From the NCBI RefSeq assembly GCF_965363235.1, contig NC_134850.1, positions 31,522,102 to 31,586,101 on the forward strand: a stretch of 64,000 bases of DNA, written 5' to 3'. This stretch comes from Mytilus galloprovincialis. Its lineage: Eukaryota > Mollusca > Bivalvia > Mytilida > Mytilidae. A program made the position numbers and the translations under genes. The notes beneath the pieces are model-generated. The model worked only from the letters and a program-made list of their open reading frames with translations, searched no databases and was not told the origin of the DNA. Shown here piece after piece: positions 48,701-63,700 of this stretch (position 1 is the first letter of the stretch; every line of letters starts with the position of its first letter).

Positions 48701-51700
48701 CCACTTCAGGTTAAAGTTTTGATGAAGTTGAATTTAAATCAACTTGAAACTTAGTATTCATGTTCCCTATGATATGATCTTTATAATTTTAATGCCAAAT
48801 TAGAGTTGTGGCACCAATTTCACGGTCCACTGAACATAGAAAATGATAGTGTGTGTTGGGCATCCATGTACTATGGACACATTCTTGTTAAATATAATTA
48901 TTTATCTCTTACAGTATGATACAGAGTTTGTATGCACCATGGAGTTTACCATTTCTTGGACATGCTGTGTCAATTCTCCTGAATTTGGCTGAAAAAGAGA
49001 AATCAAGAGCTCTGAAAATCAAAGCTATGGAGTGTTTGATAGAAATCAGTCAAGTTGATGGAAAATGTAAGTCAAGAAAAATACATGAACTGGAAAAAAA
49101 TCTAGGCATCAATCGTATACATAGTTCCTATTCAAATTAAGGTAATTTATAAGGGTAAATGTTACTTATTTCTATAAATATTATTTCAAAATTATATAAT
49201 ATAACTGTGAGAGCCTTAACTATTTTTATTAATAATACAAAAAGCATCAATAAAGTGATTGTAGTGAGTGGAATATAGCTACTGAATCATTAGGGTAAAG
49301 CTTCTGATGTTACTAATTACAGTGATGATCTTGTTTTGATTAAATAAATGTGTTTTTGTTTTACAGATTGTTCCAAAGTTAAGACAATGTTAGGTGACAC
49401 CTTTGCCTCATTCCTTCCTGGTGTGTCAATTACTTTGTGTCAGGTGATCACAGGAGATTCTAAACAAGGACAGACTGTCATTATAGTAAGGATTTATTTT
49501 ATATAATCGTGGTTGTGTTTAATATCATAGCGCTACCTAGATATTGGCTATTGAACGCTTTGCTAGCCGAGCCACTAAAAAGATCTAGATATCCCTAAAA
49601 ATTCATGCTTCCTAGAGAATCCAAAATTGCAACAGAAAAGTTATTACTAATGACGTCATTTTTGGGGGGGCATATCGTTCAACATAGATCAGCATCTAAA
49701 ATATAGCGGCTATACCGCCTGCTATGATATTAAATGCAATTCTGGCTACCTTTTTGTTCATTATTTAATAATAATAGTGACCTCAAATCAGAATAATATG
49801 TTAAACAGTTCTTGAATTTACTGAAAAGTGTATTTCATGTGTTTACTTTAGTTGCCATCCTCTTGCCAATTCCTGATCTGTTCCTTGAAATAAGAAAGAT
49901 TTTTTTTTGTACCTAAATGAGGTCCCCTAAATAAGGGAAAGGTTCCAATTTCATTTGCTGAGAAAAATTGCAATGAAAGTATGTCTGGCTCCATCATACA
50001 TTATTATGAAACCAGTAGAATTTTCTATTTTACAAGAAGATGCTCAATTACCAAAGGGCCAAGTGAGCTTTTCTCATCATTTGGCGTCCGTCGTCGTCGT
50101 CGTTAACTTTTACAAAAATCTTCTCCTCTGAAACTACTTTGCCAAATTTAACAAAACTTGGCCACAATCATCATTGGGATATCTAGTTTAAAAAATGTGT
50201 GCGTGACCCCGCCAACCAACCAAGATGGCTGCCATGGCTAAAAATAGAACATAGGGGTAAAATGCAGTTTTTGGCTTATAACTCAAAAACCAAAGCATTT
50301 AGAGCAAATATGACAGGGGTAAAATTGTTTATCAGGTCAAGATCTATCTGCCGTGAAATTTTCAGATGAATCGAACAACCGGTTGTTGGGTTGCTGCCCC
50401 TGAATTGGTAATTTTAAGGAAATTTTGCTGTTTTTGGTTATTTTCTTGAATATTATTACAGATAGAGATAAACTGTAAACAGTAATAATGTTCAGCAAAG
50501 TAAGATTTACAAATAAGTCAACATGACCGATATGGTCAGTTGACCCCTTTAGGAGTTATTGCCCTTTATAGTCCATTTTTAACCATTTTTTCATAAATCT
50601 TAGTAATCTATTACAAAAATCTTCTCCTCTGAAACTACTGGCCCAAATTAATTTAAACTTGGCCACAATCATCTTTGGGGTATCTAGTTTAAAAAATGTG
50701 TGGTGTGACCTGGCCAACCAACCAAGATGGCCACCATGGCTAAAAATAGAACATAGGGGTGAAATGTAGATTTTGGCTTATATCTCTGAAACCAAAGCAT
50801 TTAGAGCAAATCTGATATGGAGTAAATTTGTTCATCAAGTGAAAATCTATCTGCCCTAAAACTTTCAAATGAATTGGACAATGGGTTGTTGGGTTGCTGC
50901 CGCGAAATCTGTAATTTGAAGGAAATTTTGCAGATTTTGGTTATTATCTTGAATATTATTATGGAAAGAGATAAAATGTAATCAGCAATAATGTTCAGCA
51001 AAGTAAGATTTACAAATAAGTTATTATGACTAAAATGGTCAGTTGACCCCTTAAGGAGTTGTTGCCCTTTATAGTCAATTTTGACCAATTTGTAAATTTT
51101 TGTTATCTTTTACAAAAATCTTCTCTGAAACTACTGGGCCAAATTAAACCAAACTTGGCCACAATCATCATTGGGGTATATAGTTAAAAAAAATATGTGG
51201 CATGACCCCGCCAACCAATTAAGATGGCTGCCATGGCTAAAAATAGAACATAGGGGTAAAATGCAGTTTTTGGCTTATAACTTAAAAACCAAAGCATTTA
51301 GAGCAAATCTGACAGGGATAAAATTGTTTATCAGGTCAAGATCTATCTGCCCTGAAATTTTCAGACAAATCGGACAACCTGTTGTTGGGTTGCTGCCCCC
51401 GAATTAGTAATTTTAAGGAAATTTTGCAGATTTTGGTTATTATCTTGAATATTATTATAGATAGAGATAAACTGTAAACAGCAATAATGTTCAGCAAAAT
51501 AAGATCTACAAATAAGTCAACATGACCAAAATTGTCAGTTGACCCCTTAAGGAGTAATTGCTCTTTATAGTCAATTGTTAACAATTTTTATAAATTTTTA
51601 ATAATTTTTATACGACCGCAAAAATTTTAATTTTTTTGGTCGTATATTGCTATCACGTTGGCGTCGTCGTCGTCATCGTCGTCCGAATACTTTTAGTTTT

Positions 51701-54700
51701 CGCACTCTAACTTCAGTAAAAGTGAATAGAAATCAATGAAATTTTAACACAAGGTTTATGACCACAAAAGGAAGGTTGGGATTGATTTTGGGAGTTTTGG
51801 TCCCAACGTTTTAGGAATTAGGGGCCAAAAAGGGCCCAAATAAGCATTTTCTTGGTTTTCGCACTATAACTTTAGTTTAAGTGAATAGAAATCTATGAAA
51901 TTTTGACACAAGGTTTATGACCACAAAAGGACCGTTGGGATTGTCTTTGGGAGTTTTGGTTCCAACAGTTTAGGAATTAAGGGCCAAAAAAGGGCCCAAA
52001 TAAGCATTATTCTTGGTTTTCGCACAATAACTTTAGTATAAGTAAATAGAAATCAATGAAATTTAAACACAAGGTTTATGACCACAAAAGGAAGGTTGGG
52101 ATTGATTTTTGGAGTTGAAGTCACAACAGTTTATGAATTAGGGGCCAAAAAGGGGCCCAAATAAGCATTATTTTTGTTTTTTGCACCATAACTTTAGTAT
52201 AAGTAAATAGAAATCTATGAAATTTAAACACAAGGTTTATGACCATAAAAGGAAGGTTGGGTTTGATTTTGGGAGTTTTGGTCCCAACAGTTTAGGAATA
52301 AGGGGCCCAAAGGGTCCAAAATTGAACTTTGTGTGATTTCATCAAAAATTGAATAATTGGGGTTCTTTGATATGCCGAATCTAACTATGTATGTAGATTC
52401 TTAATTTTTGGTCCCGTTTTCAAATTGGTCTACATTAAGGTCCAAAGGGTCCAAAATTAAACTTAGTTTGATTTTAACAAAAATTGAATCTTTGGGGTTC
52501 TTTGATATGCTGAATTTAAAAATGTACCTAGATTTTTAATTATTGGCCTAGTTTTCAAGTTGGTCCAAATGGGGGTCCAAAATTAAACTTTGTTTGATTT
52601 CATCAAAAATTGAATAAATGGGTTCTTTGATATGCCAAATCTAAACTGTGTATGTAGATTCTTAATTTTTGGTCCAGTTTTCAAATTGGTCTACATTAAG
52701 GTCCAAAGGGTCCAAAATTAAACTAAGTTTGATTTTAACAAAACTTAAATTCTTGGGCTTATTTGATATGCTTTATCTAAACATGTACTTTGATTTTTGA
52801 TTATGGGTCCAGTTTTCAAGTTGGTCCAAATCAGGATTCCATATCAAGTATTGTGCAATAGCAAGAAATTTTCAATTGCACAGTATTGCACAATATCAAG
52901 AAATATCTAATTGCACGATATTGTGCAATAGCAATTAATTTTCAATTGGAGTTATCTTTCTTTGTATAGAATAGTAGTTGATAATATATGTTGGAAATTT
53001 GCCAGACATGACTATGATGTCATTTTCTATTTTTATTTGCCAATAACTTTATGTAAATAACTTCATTGGAAATTTGCCAATATAAAATGTTGCTGATGAA
53101 GCTTTTTTTCCTTATCTTATCTAAAAACACTTATCTAAAATGTTTTTAGATAATGTATGTTGGACATTTGCCAGACATGACTATGATGTCATTTTCTATT
53201 TTTATTTGCCAATAACTTTATGTAAATAACTTCATTGGAAATTTGCCAATATAAAATGTTGCTGATGAAGTTTTTTTTTCCTTATCTTATCTAAAATATT
53301 TTTAGATAATATATGTTGGAAATTTGCCAGACATGACTATGATGTCATTTTCTATTTTTATTTGCCAATAACTTTATGTAAATAACTTCATTGGAAATTT
53401 GCCAATATAAAATGTTGCTGATGAAGCTTTTTTTCCTTATCTTTTCTAAAATGTTTTTAGATAATGTATGTTGGAAATTTGCCAGACATGACTATCATGT
53501 CATTTTCTATTTTTATAATTTTCTGATGTATTTAAATGAGTGTTTATGGTTGCAAAGTCCATTTAAAATTTGAATTGAGATGATGATGATGATGATGATG
53601 ATGGAGTGGCTTGACATTTGTTTTGTGTAAAAAACCCATATAATGTCAAAAATTTGATCACAATCCAAATTCAGAGCTGTATCATGCTTAAATGTTTTGT
53701 CCATACCTGCCCCAACTGTTCAGGGATCGACCTCTGCGGTCGTATAAAGCTGCGCCCTGCGGAGCACCTGGTTGTAAATTTTTAGGAAATATTTTCCACT
53801 GTAATTACTGGGCTAAGTTACTAAGTTCATTATAGATAGAGATAATTGTAGCAACAAAAATGTTCAGTAAAGAAAGATCTACAAACACATCACCATCACC
53901 AAAACACAATTTTGTCATGAATTTATCTATGTCCATTGTTACTATGCAAATACTGAAATAGATTAAGGTGAGCGGCACAGGCTCTTGAGAGCCTCTAGTT
54001 TCAATTTATGAAACCCTTTAAAAATGTGTTCAATTATGAGCAAATAAAGGCAACAGTAGTATACTGTTGTTCAAAATTCATAAATCGATAGAGTAAAAAC
54101 AAATCTTGGTTACAAACTTAAACTGAGGGAAACGTATCAAATATAAGAGGACTACAACACAACAGAGAAACAACACTGAAACGTAACACACACAGAAACG
54201 AACTATAATACAACAAAGGAAGATAACTCTAGTTTAAATATATGATTATACTTGGAATACAATGTTTAAGTAAAGTTCACATTGCAAAGAGTAAGGATGT
54301 TACCCCTCAGTGCTCACATTTTTGTAGCTTTATAAAGTGGATATAATTTTTATTGTGGTTTGACCACCACTGTATTTTTTTTGCAGATCAACATACTTTC
54401 TAAGTTCTATACATTTTGTATATTGATTTATATTTTTAAAATTATATTATAGACTGCACTGAAGACCTGGGCGAGTATTGTAACTATGGTGATGGATGAC
54501 AAATTAATAGAAGAGGCTCAAATAAGGAGTCGTATAAACCCAAACTGTATGATTAAAGAATTAAGACTGATAGTTTCTTTATATGTCACTGATAGACTGA
54601 TAAAGTAGTTGTCTTTGTTGCGGAACTTTGAAAAAAAATAAGAGCTAGGATAAAAAATCAATGTTACAGTTTTAATAGATTTTAAAGAGGAGGTTCTTTA

Positions 54701-57700
54701 ATTCCATTGAGCCAAAACAAGAAATATTATCAAAATCATAAGAAGGCTGTCTTTCACTTATCCTAACATACATACTTATTTACTGCCCTTGAAAGCCATC
54801 ATAACAACACTACAAAATTTGAAGTAACTTGATCTAAGCTATGTAAATTTCTATATAAACTGTATATGAAATGAAAATGTTATAATTATATTATCAAATA
54901 AGCTGTGTTGTATAGAAATCAACCTTATGCAAATAAATATCAGTACACCTTTTAACTTATTTCAGGTTGATAGAATATAAACGAACAGTCTGTAACTGTC
55001 TGAAAAATTCAGTTTTTATGAAAAGCCTACAACACAGAGCAGAATTTTTCTTTTATTTCGTATTTGAATGTTCTTAAATCCATCTAGATCTTATACATGT
55101 ACATGTTTATGTGCACTTGAATAAGGCCTATTTCTATCCGATGCAGCTTTAATGATTAAACAGGTTTCATTGTAATTTTTCTTTTAATACCTCTTTTCAG
55201 CAAAACTAGATGGTAAATTACAAAATCTCATAGTGAAAAGGAACAAAGAATGGGTTGAGCTTACTGGGTCCAAGTTCACTGTCCTTGTCAAGCAGATAGC
55301 AAAGGTCAAAAGTCATTCAAGTTGGAAGGTTAGACAGGCAATAGTGGAATGGGCAGCCAGACTACTAGAACACTGTTCAAAGTAAGATTGGACTAAATTA
55401 ACCTCATAAACAGAAAAGACTTTATATATATTTTAAATACTTGAAAAATTATCTCAGTTATAGCAGAATGCTTTGAGTGTGTAAGTAAAGGTAGTATCTT
55501 TGGTTAGCTTGCTTGCTAGCTGAACCGTGAAGACATTTTTAAGTTAGGGCTATTCCAGAAAAAAATGTATGGGGGGGTTGGAAGGCACATTATATTAATA
55601 ATACATGGGTGATGGGTATCAGAACAACTTTTCACACTATAATGCACTATAATTCTCAATTACAATTGTCTGGGTGGCGGGTGCTGACAAAAACTGCCTT
55701 CCAACCCCCCATACATTTTTTTCTGGAATAGCCCTTAGGTAAGCTACCCTCCTTTTAGAGTAGACTAGTCGGACAGATAACCAATCTATCTGTCTGTAGG
55801 ACTTGACTACTTCGAATGGAGCGTTGTATTCATAACCTTATAATGACTTTAGGGTTCAGCTAGCTAAGTAAAGATTCTTCCTTTACCTACACACTCAATG
55901 CATTCTGCTGTAATAAGAAATATAGAGTCATGTTGTCAAGACGGAATTTTTTATAATTGACTATATGGAATGAGTTTTGCTCATTGATGGAAGGCAATAG
56001 GGGGGGACATTATGTTGCTCAACATCAATGTATTAGAGAGAATTATTCACTTAACTCTATGATATGGTATTACCATTTCCAAGGTTACAATACTTAAGTT
56101 CTGTCGAAATAGTTTTTTTTTCTTGGTTCGATTTCATTTTACAATTTGATAGAAGTTCCATGATAACTATAGAAATCTATGTAGTGTTGTGACCAATACA
56201 TTGTTTGTATAAAACCATCAATATATGGGTGGTGTCATCTAAAAGTAGGTTTTAAACATTTTAAGCAAGTCAAATGTTTTTGTTGAAATCTTTTTTAAAT
56301 CATGCCATGTGATTTATTTGCTAGTGTGAAATACTAGGTGGATGCATTGGAAAATATCACTTGATACAATTTTTCAGCCTCCATATTCAAACAACTATCT
56401 AAGAACTCTTCTATAGTTCTGATACCAAAAAAAATATCAATGCTGTAGTTGCAGTGTTATTTGTCTCCCCTTTTTATGTTATTTCAGATCATTGAAGGAC
56501 TGTATCCCAACCATACTAGAAGTTTTAGTCGGACTTATTGGCGACGAATATTCCCATGTAGCTCTCTACAGTAGAAAGGTTTTGGAATCGTTCAGTAGCT
56601 CTCATCTTGGGCATGAATGTCGCCCCCTGGTGGAGATGTTAGAAGAGAATCTTCATCAGCTAACAGTGTCGCTACCAAGATTGATAAGGGCATCAGGTTA
56701 GTTTGACATGCTATGGAAAAACCAACACATGACAGCATGCAGATTCAGATTTATCTAAGACTGATTAATTTTTTACTTTTTACTACATTAGAATTTTATT
56801 CAAAGTTTACAAATTATTTTTTGTGTTAATGAATTGCATTTAGTGACACAATTTATGACAATCTATAAATTCTTTTATTTGAATTTTAACATTTAAAAAA
56901 AAACCAGAAAGGGAGATAATCATTATTAATCTTATCATAATTCAAGGTATCATGAGTTATTTCCCTTGCCATATTCATTACAGATGAAAGTCAGAAGTTG
57001 GGAACTGCATCTTTATTATCTGGATACATAGCATTATTAGGTATGTATAGAAATTATAACAGTTTTGTTTTTTTATTGAGGTTTATAAAATTAAATTAAA
57101 TTGAACATTTACTGTTGATGACAAAAAAAATCTTTGTATGGATTCATGAAAAATTGCAGCACCTACAGAAATGTGTTTGTTTCAGATACCAACACTTACA
57201 AAAAAAAAAATCATTGATGGGTAGTCCAGGGAGAGGCATATTATTATTACATTTAAGAACCAAATTAGAGTTTTGATCCAAATTTCATTGTCCACTGAAC
57301 ATAGAAAATGATAGTACGAGAGGGGCATCAGTGTAGTATGGACACCTTTTTGTTTGGATCAGCCTTTATACTAAATTATGACACAGTGAACACATTCTTT
57401 CTTCTCATTCAATTTAATAATGCTTATTTTAGGTTGAGTTGTCAATATCTTGAATGCTGTAAAATCAATGATATTTTGTCTTCATATATATATATATATA
57501 TTCTCTAGAGATTTATCTATGGTAGAAGATTAAAATCAAACTTTTATTTCAGGTCCAAATGTGAACAGTCTCCTCAGATCTTCCTCTCATTTAAAGAGAT
57601 TGTCATTGTCTCTGATCCAGGTGTTAGAATTGGACTGTTCTGATGTAAAAATTGTAGAAGAAAGAACACATTTAATTGGTCACGGTAAGTAGGGGTAAAT

Positions 57701-60700
57701 AAGGTTGGGTCTTTTTAGGCATGCACATTCCAAAGAGAGATTCATCCTTGAAGAAAAAATTGTTGAGACAAATAAATTAAACTTCATGTGAATGTGAAGA
57801 AATTACATCACAATTATTAGAGATACTACAAGTTCAAGGTGTAATATTGATTTATTTCACTTGACTGGGTGAGCTTATACCGGTTCGCGTATTTAACACC
57901 AGTCCATCTATAGATGAACTCATCAATAAAGTGTCCAGTTATTCTTCCCATATCATACACTCAGTTCATTTGTATATTAGTTTGGTGCCACTGATAGGTG
58001 ATTAGAAATCAATTATAATTATAAAGGTCAACATCCTTATCACACACATCTTCACTTAGACTGTCCTTCTGCAAATTAAAACTAAATCTCCGCCCGGTCA
58101 GTTGAAAAAACATTGGTAATACCACCAATGATTTTCTGCTATTATAATTTTTGTTAAATATGAACTTTTCAAAAATTGCACACAATTTTTCTTTGTTTTA
58201 TTTAAAGAAATACGTGGGATGAGTAAAGTTTTATCCTGTCTAGTTCTACAGACAAAATTTCACATATCCATTGTATAGATTGACTATGTTGAAGAAGTCC
58301 TGTTATAAGACATGAAAACCAGTGCATGAACGTTCTGTTTTTAGACATGAAAACCAGTTCATGAACGTTCTGTTTTTAGACATGAAAACCAGTTCATGAA
58401 CGTTCTGTTTTTAGACATGAAAACCAGTTCATGAACGTTCTGTTTTTAGACATGAAAACCAGTGCATGAACGTTCTGTTTTTATGCCCCACCTACGATAG
58501 TAGAGGGGCATTATGTTTTCTGGTCCGTTCGTCCGTTCGTTCGTCCGTTCGTCCGTTCGTCCGTCTGTCCCGCTTCAGGTTAAAGTTTTTGGTCGAGGTA
58601 GTTTTTGATGAAGTTGAAGTCCAATCGACTTCAAACTTGGTACACTTGTTCCCTATGATATGATCTTTCTAATTTTAATGCCAAATTAGAGATTTTACCC
58701 CAATTTCACGGTCCACTGAACATAGAAAATGATAGTGCGAGTGGGGCATTCGTGTACTGAGGACACATTCTTGTTGAATTATGATTGATATTTTCAGTTG
58801 TTATTTTTCAGGCGCCAGTGCTGTCAATTCTAAAGAAATTCCAGACATTTTACAGCCAAAGAAATATTTCCGACATTTTCATGATAAGAAGATATACCAT
58901 GAGTTCAGAAATGTTTGCAGATTATTGGGTTACTATGGTAATTCTCATATTTAGCATATTTCATATTTATACTGTGTACATATATCAGATTACTTTGAGA
59001 TGATTTATGGAGAGTTTAAGCTGACAGTAAAGGTGGTACCCAACACTTTCACTTAAATTAATTCAGCTCTTTTTATTTTCATAAAATTTGGTCAAAGTAT
59101 TTACTTTGACACTTTGACCCTAATAAACAAAAATATAAAAATTTCTAAAATTTTGAACCAACCGTTTTGTCAGAAAAATTACACTGGTTATATAGCAGTT
59201 TGACAAACACCAATTTTGATCATTGTGAAGCTTGGTAATCCTTTTACAACACAATGTAATTAAAACTTTTAGCTGACTTTACAGAGTTATCTCCCTGTAG
59301 TGTTAGGTACCACCTTAAGAAAAATTACATTTCATTGATATTTGATTTAGTGGTTTTGTGTTAGTCTGTTTTCAAGATTACAGTTAATTCGTACTTATTT
59401 GAACATTGAAATTTATTGTTCTCCTATACCCACATAAAACCATGAAAGATTGTATCAAGCTCATGTGATAAATCCACTAAACCCTCATTCATTTCTCTGA
59501 ATTGAAGTCCATTGTAAATACAACTCTCTAGAATTGGAGGTTAGGAAATGATTTTGTTTAGGTCTCACTTAAGTTTAAAGCACAAACTATAGAAAGTAAA
59601 ATCATGAAATATAGAAACAATCTTTGACAGTTTGGGATAAGAAATTGACGTGGTTGCTATACTGTAAATAAACAAATTTAATAAAAAAGCTGCACAAACC
59701 AAAAAACGTTTTTGTGATTGAACAATTAAACAGCTATTTATGGAGATTACTTTTTAAAATATTAAGCCCTTTCTAGTAGACTTCTATTGAACTACATAAT
59801 TTTCTAAATTTATTGATACTCATATGAAACGAGATCAAAGTTTGAAATATTTACATTTAGATTATATTTGATTTAGAATTAACAGTATTTCAGCTGCAAC
59901 TGAATGTTTACTATTCCGTTCTAATTATACCCCCGCTTTAAAAAAGGGGGGGTATACTGTTTTACCTCTGTCTGTCCGTCAGTCCGTCCGTCCATCAGTC
60001 CGTCAGTCCGTCCGTCCGTCAGTCAGTCCGTCCCATGAAACTTTCGTCACATTTTTCTCAGGAACTACACATCCACCCTTTCTGTAATTTGGTATCGTAT
60101 CAACATTTATATATGTCAGCCATACCGTGTGATGCGTTTTCAGATTCATCACTTGACAACTTCCTGTTTACCGAACACTTGTCTGATTTTACACATGATA
60201 GCCAAGTTGAAAATTTTCGTCACATTTTTCTCAGGAACTACAATACAAGGATTTCTGAAATTTGGTTTCAGGATTTATATAAGTCAGCTATACCGTGTGA
60301 TGCGTTTTCAGATTCATCACTCGACAACTTCCTGTTTACCGAACACTTGTATGATTTTACACATGATAACCAAGTTAAAAATTTTCGTCACATTTTTCTC
60401 AGGAACTACAATACAAGGATTTCTGAAATTTGGTTTCAGGATTTTTATAAGTCAGCTATACCGTGTGATGCGTTTTCAGATTCATCACTCAACAACTTCC
60501 TGTTTACCGAACACTTGCATATTTTTACACTATTAATATTATCCACTTGCGGCGGGGGTATCATCAGTGAGCAGTAGCTCGCAGTTTCACTTGTTATACC
60601 CCTGCTTAAAAAAAAAAAGAAGGGGTATACTGTTTTACCTCTGTCTGTCTGTCCGTCCATCCATAGCATGAATATTTTTAGTCACATCTTTCACAGGAAC

Positions 60701-63700
60701 TACATCATAAGGATTTCTGAAATTTGGTTTCAGGGTTTAAATTAGTTAGCTATACCTTGTGATGTGTTTTCAATTTATCACTCAACAACTTCCTGTTTGC
60801 CAAATACTTACATATTTTTACACTATTATATTTTGGGCGGGGGTAGCTCACAGTTTTACTTGTTTATTTCTTCTCTGCAGGTGATATAAATTTACTAACA
60901 GACCATTTCCTGGATATATTTCATGACACCATTCTTCACAAGATGCAGGCTACACTGATCTTAAATGAAATGGTTATGGGAGCAGCAGGCCATGGAGGTA
61001 ATGTTCTCTAGTTTGAAGGCAGTCTTCATGCTTAATGTAAAATTGCTTTCAGGCTTGTAAAATACTTCTCTACAAGCCAACAGAATCCAACTTTTCAAAA
61101 AATTAAGCTACTGACTTATGGACTCAAAAAACTTAAGCGTAAAGGCTGTGAAGGAGAATTAAAATTGAATGAATAAGAATGGCACAGTAGATATTAGAAA
61201 TGATTGATAATAAATAGAGAATGGAAATGTGAAATGTTTCAAAGAAAGAACAAACCTGATTAAAGAGTTAAAAAACAACAGCCAAAGGCACCAAATGGAT
61301 CTTCTACACAGCCAGAAATCCAGTACCTGGAGACCCGACTTCAGCCTCTTATTTCTGTTTTTTAACTCTTATTTTCTGTTTTTATCATATTTCCGTACTG
61401 AACACTCAGGTTCAACCATGAACCTCCTCTGTGGTCTCTTGTAGCTTGATCAAGTGCAGGAGATTGTGGGTTCCATTGCTGGCCATATCAATCAAAAGAC
61501 TTTATAATTGGTATTAGCTACATGTACTAATCCACTAAGCATGCATCTTAGCTCTAATTCAGAATAGGTAGGGTACCTGTCTTCCTGTGGACTGGTACCT
61601 GGTGAACTTACAAGTAAAAAATCCAGCTCAGTATGTTAGTTACAAGTAGGGGTGATAATACTTTAACATAGACATGTTTTCATCCTGAATATACATTTAA
61701 TAGCCATGGGAAGCTATTCATCATGTTCAACACCACAGAAAAATCTGTATATTGGTATCATTTAGGAATTAAAATGGGAAATAGTCCAGGTTAATTTATT
61801 TGCAAAGGCCTAAAACATTCCTAATGAAATACCTGACAATGTGGCCAAAAAAGTAACTTATTGATTTAAGATACAGGTGAAATAATATTGCAGATTTATT
61901 TCAACTTAAAAATGACATTTGATATTAAAGATATTTGAAAGAAATATAAATTTGATATCTGATGGGGAACACTTTAATTTTGTGAATAAGTTTCAGGGTA
62001 CCTTCAGTGATCTGGAAGGTTTTTTTCCCTATGGGCCCAGGGCCCCTCAAAAATAAATTCAATGGGCCATTTTAAAAAATAATGGGCCATGTTGTCAAAT
62101 GAGTGGGCCATCTGAATTGACTTCTATAAAAAAAAAAAGTATCAGTATATTTTGGCAAAGAGGTGTTAGTACTTACATTTATGATTTTAAATAAAATCAT
62201 GGATATTGTTCCTGTGATTTTGTAATTTCAATTTCAATGAATATACAATAACTTCTTCCAACCGGAACAATATGTAAGTTAACCTTTATTTACAATGTTT
62301 TAACTGGTACTGTTGCCTTGTTCATGTTCATGTTTATTTTGTACATTCAATTTGGGTCTTCGTCGATACCATACTTATTCCAGACATTCCGTATCAGAGG
62401 ACATTTCATGCATTTTCTCTGCACTTCTTGTATTATTATACAAAACAACAAATCGCTAAAGTCATGTTTACAAAATGTCAAAACGAGCGTAAGACCAAAA
62501 TATGACAAGGACAGTAAAACGTCTTTTATGGAGACAAAAACTATATTCCTAAAAAGTATTTGGGGTTCTTCAATCGAAATTATAGCAAGCTAATCTAAAT
62601 GAGATTATTATTGGAGTTAAATCTCGTCTGTACTAGCCAAATTTCACAAATTTAAAGTTGTTTATAAAAAAAATATATCATGAATGATGGTTAATTACGT
62701 TTTTCGGGTTATCAGTTAGATCGCATGGTTCTATTATTACGATAGGAAAACACCTGAGACGTTAAACCGCAAGGTTCTATTATCATAGGGAAACACCCGA
62801 GACGTCCCAAAAATATATAGGTGCTCCTATTATTGGAGGATCATTACACAGTTGTGTACACACACATGGCAGCAAGGAACACGATCGGAAATCCATTTGA
62901 CGATATAAGTGTTTCAAAACGAAGTGAAAAATATAGTGCGCCATGTGGGCGCTTACATTTGTCACTGTATGCGCCATTTCTAGTCAATATGCGCTATAGG
63001 TGCAGGGCGCACGTCCTTCCCGATCACTGTACCTTTGTGATCTTTAAAACTTGATAAAGTATATCTAAAGAGAGATAACTCTTGTTAAATCTAAATTCGA
63101 CAAATATTAAAGATTTATTGTTACTTGCCAATACAAAGTAGATCCGTGGACAGATATTTATAAATGATCTTTAGTTTAAAGGAGGATTTTCTCAGCTACA
63201 ATTTCATCGAAGGGTAAAGAGCCCTGAGATAAGATGTAGTGAAGAATCTTCTTAGAGTTGAAAAAACAAAGATAATTTGTTCATCCCTATTTGACCTAGG
63301 CTTATGATGTCACTCCACTTATAATAACCAAACCAGTTGAGTTGCTTGAGATAAAAAAAAATGGATCATAATAGATCAAGGCAAAATAAAAAAAATTAGT
63401 TTTGTTTGCCCAAACACTCTACCCAGAAAAAAGCTGCCTACTCAAATTCTTTTATTGTCCTGATTTGAAGAAGTTTTTTTTAATCAGATAGGCATGAAGA
63501 CTATTAAACACCAGATACTTCAATTTCCTTTTTGGAAAAAAAAAAGAAAATGCCTACCTACCTACCTACCCACTGTCTCAACCTTTGGGTAGGATTTGGG
63601 CAAACCAAAATATTTTTAATTGTGGCCTCAAGGCAAAATAAAAAAATTACCATGTAAAATATATTTTAATAGAAACAATACATTTTTCTTTCTCATATTA

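Larger units (their letters stand above)
50052..54001 (+). repeat. family A element, copy 2, interrupted by a family B element
   Basis: It begins inside the opening hairpin ('caaagggccaagtgagcttt'), so the first half of the hairpin is missing. Two and a half 500-bp monomers follow. It is interrupted at 51601-53774 and resumes 'taaatttttaggaaatattt' through the terminal hairpin GGCTCTtgAGAGCC and 'gcctctagttt'. It is a close relative of 14411-16267. Confidence 0.8.

Noticed and set aside
60035..60577. 180- and 135-codon repetitive open frames
   Set aside because: Both frames are open because the internal repeats of a family H element have few stops; there is no domain, and they lie within a TTI1 intron.
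61440..61600. Possible tRNA-derived SINE around 'gtgggttcc'
   Set aside because: No second copy in the window and no convincing A box at the right distance.
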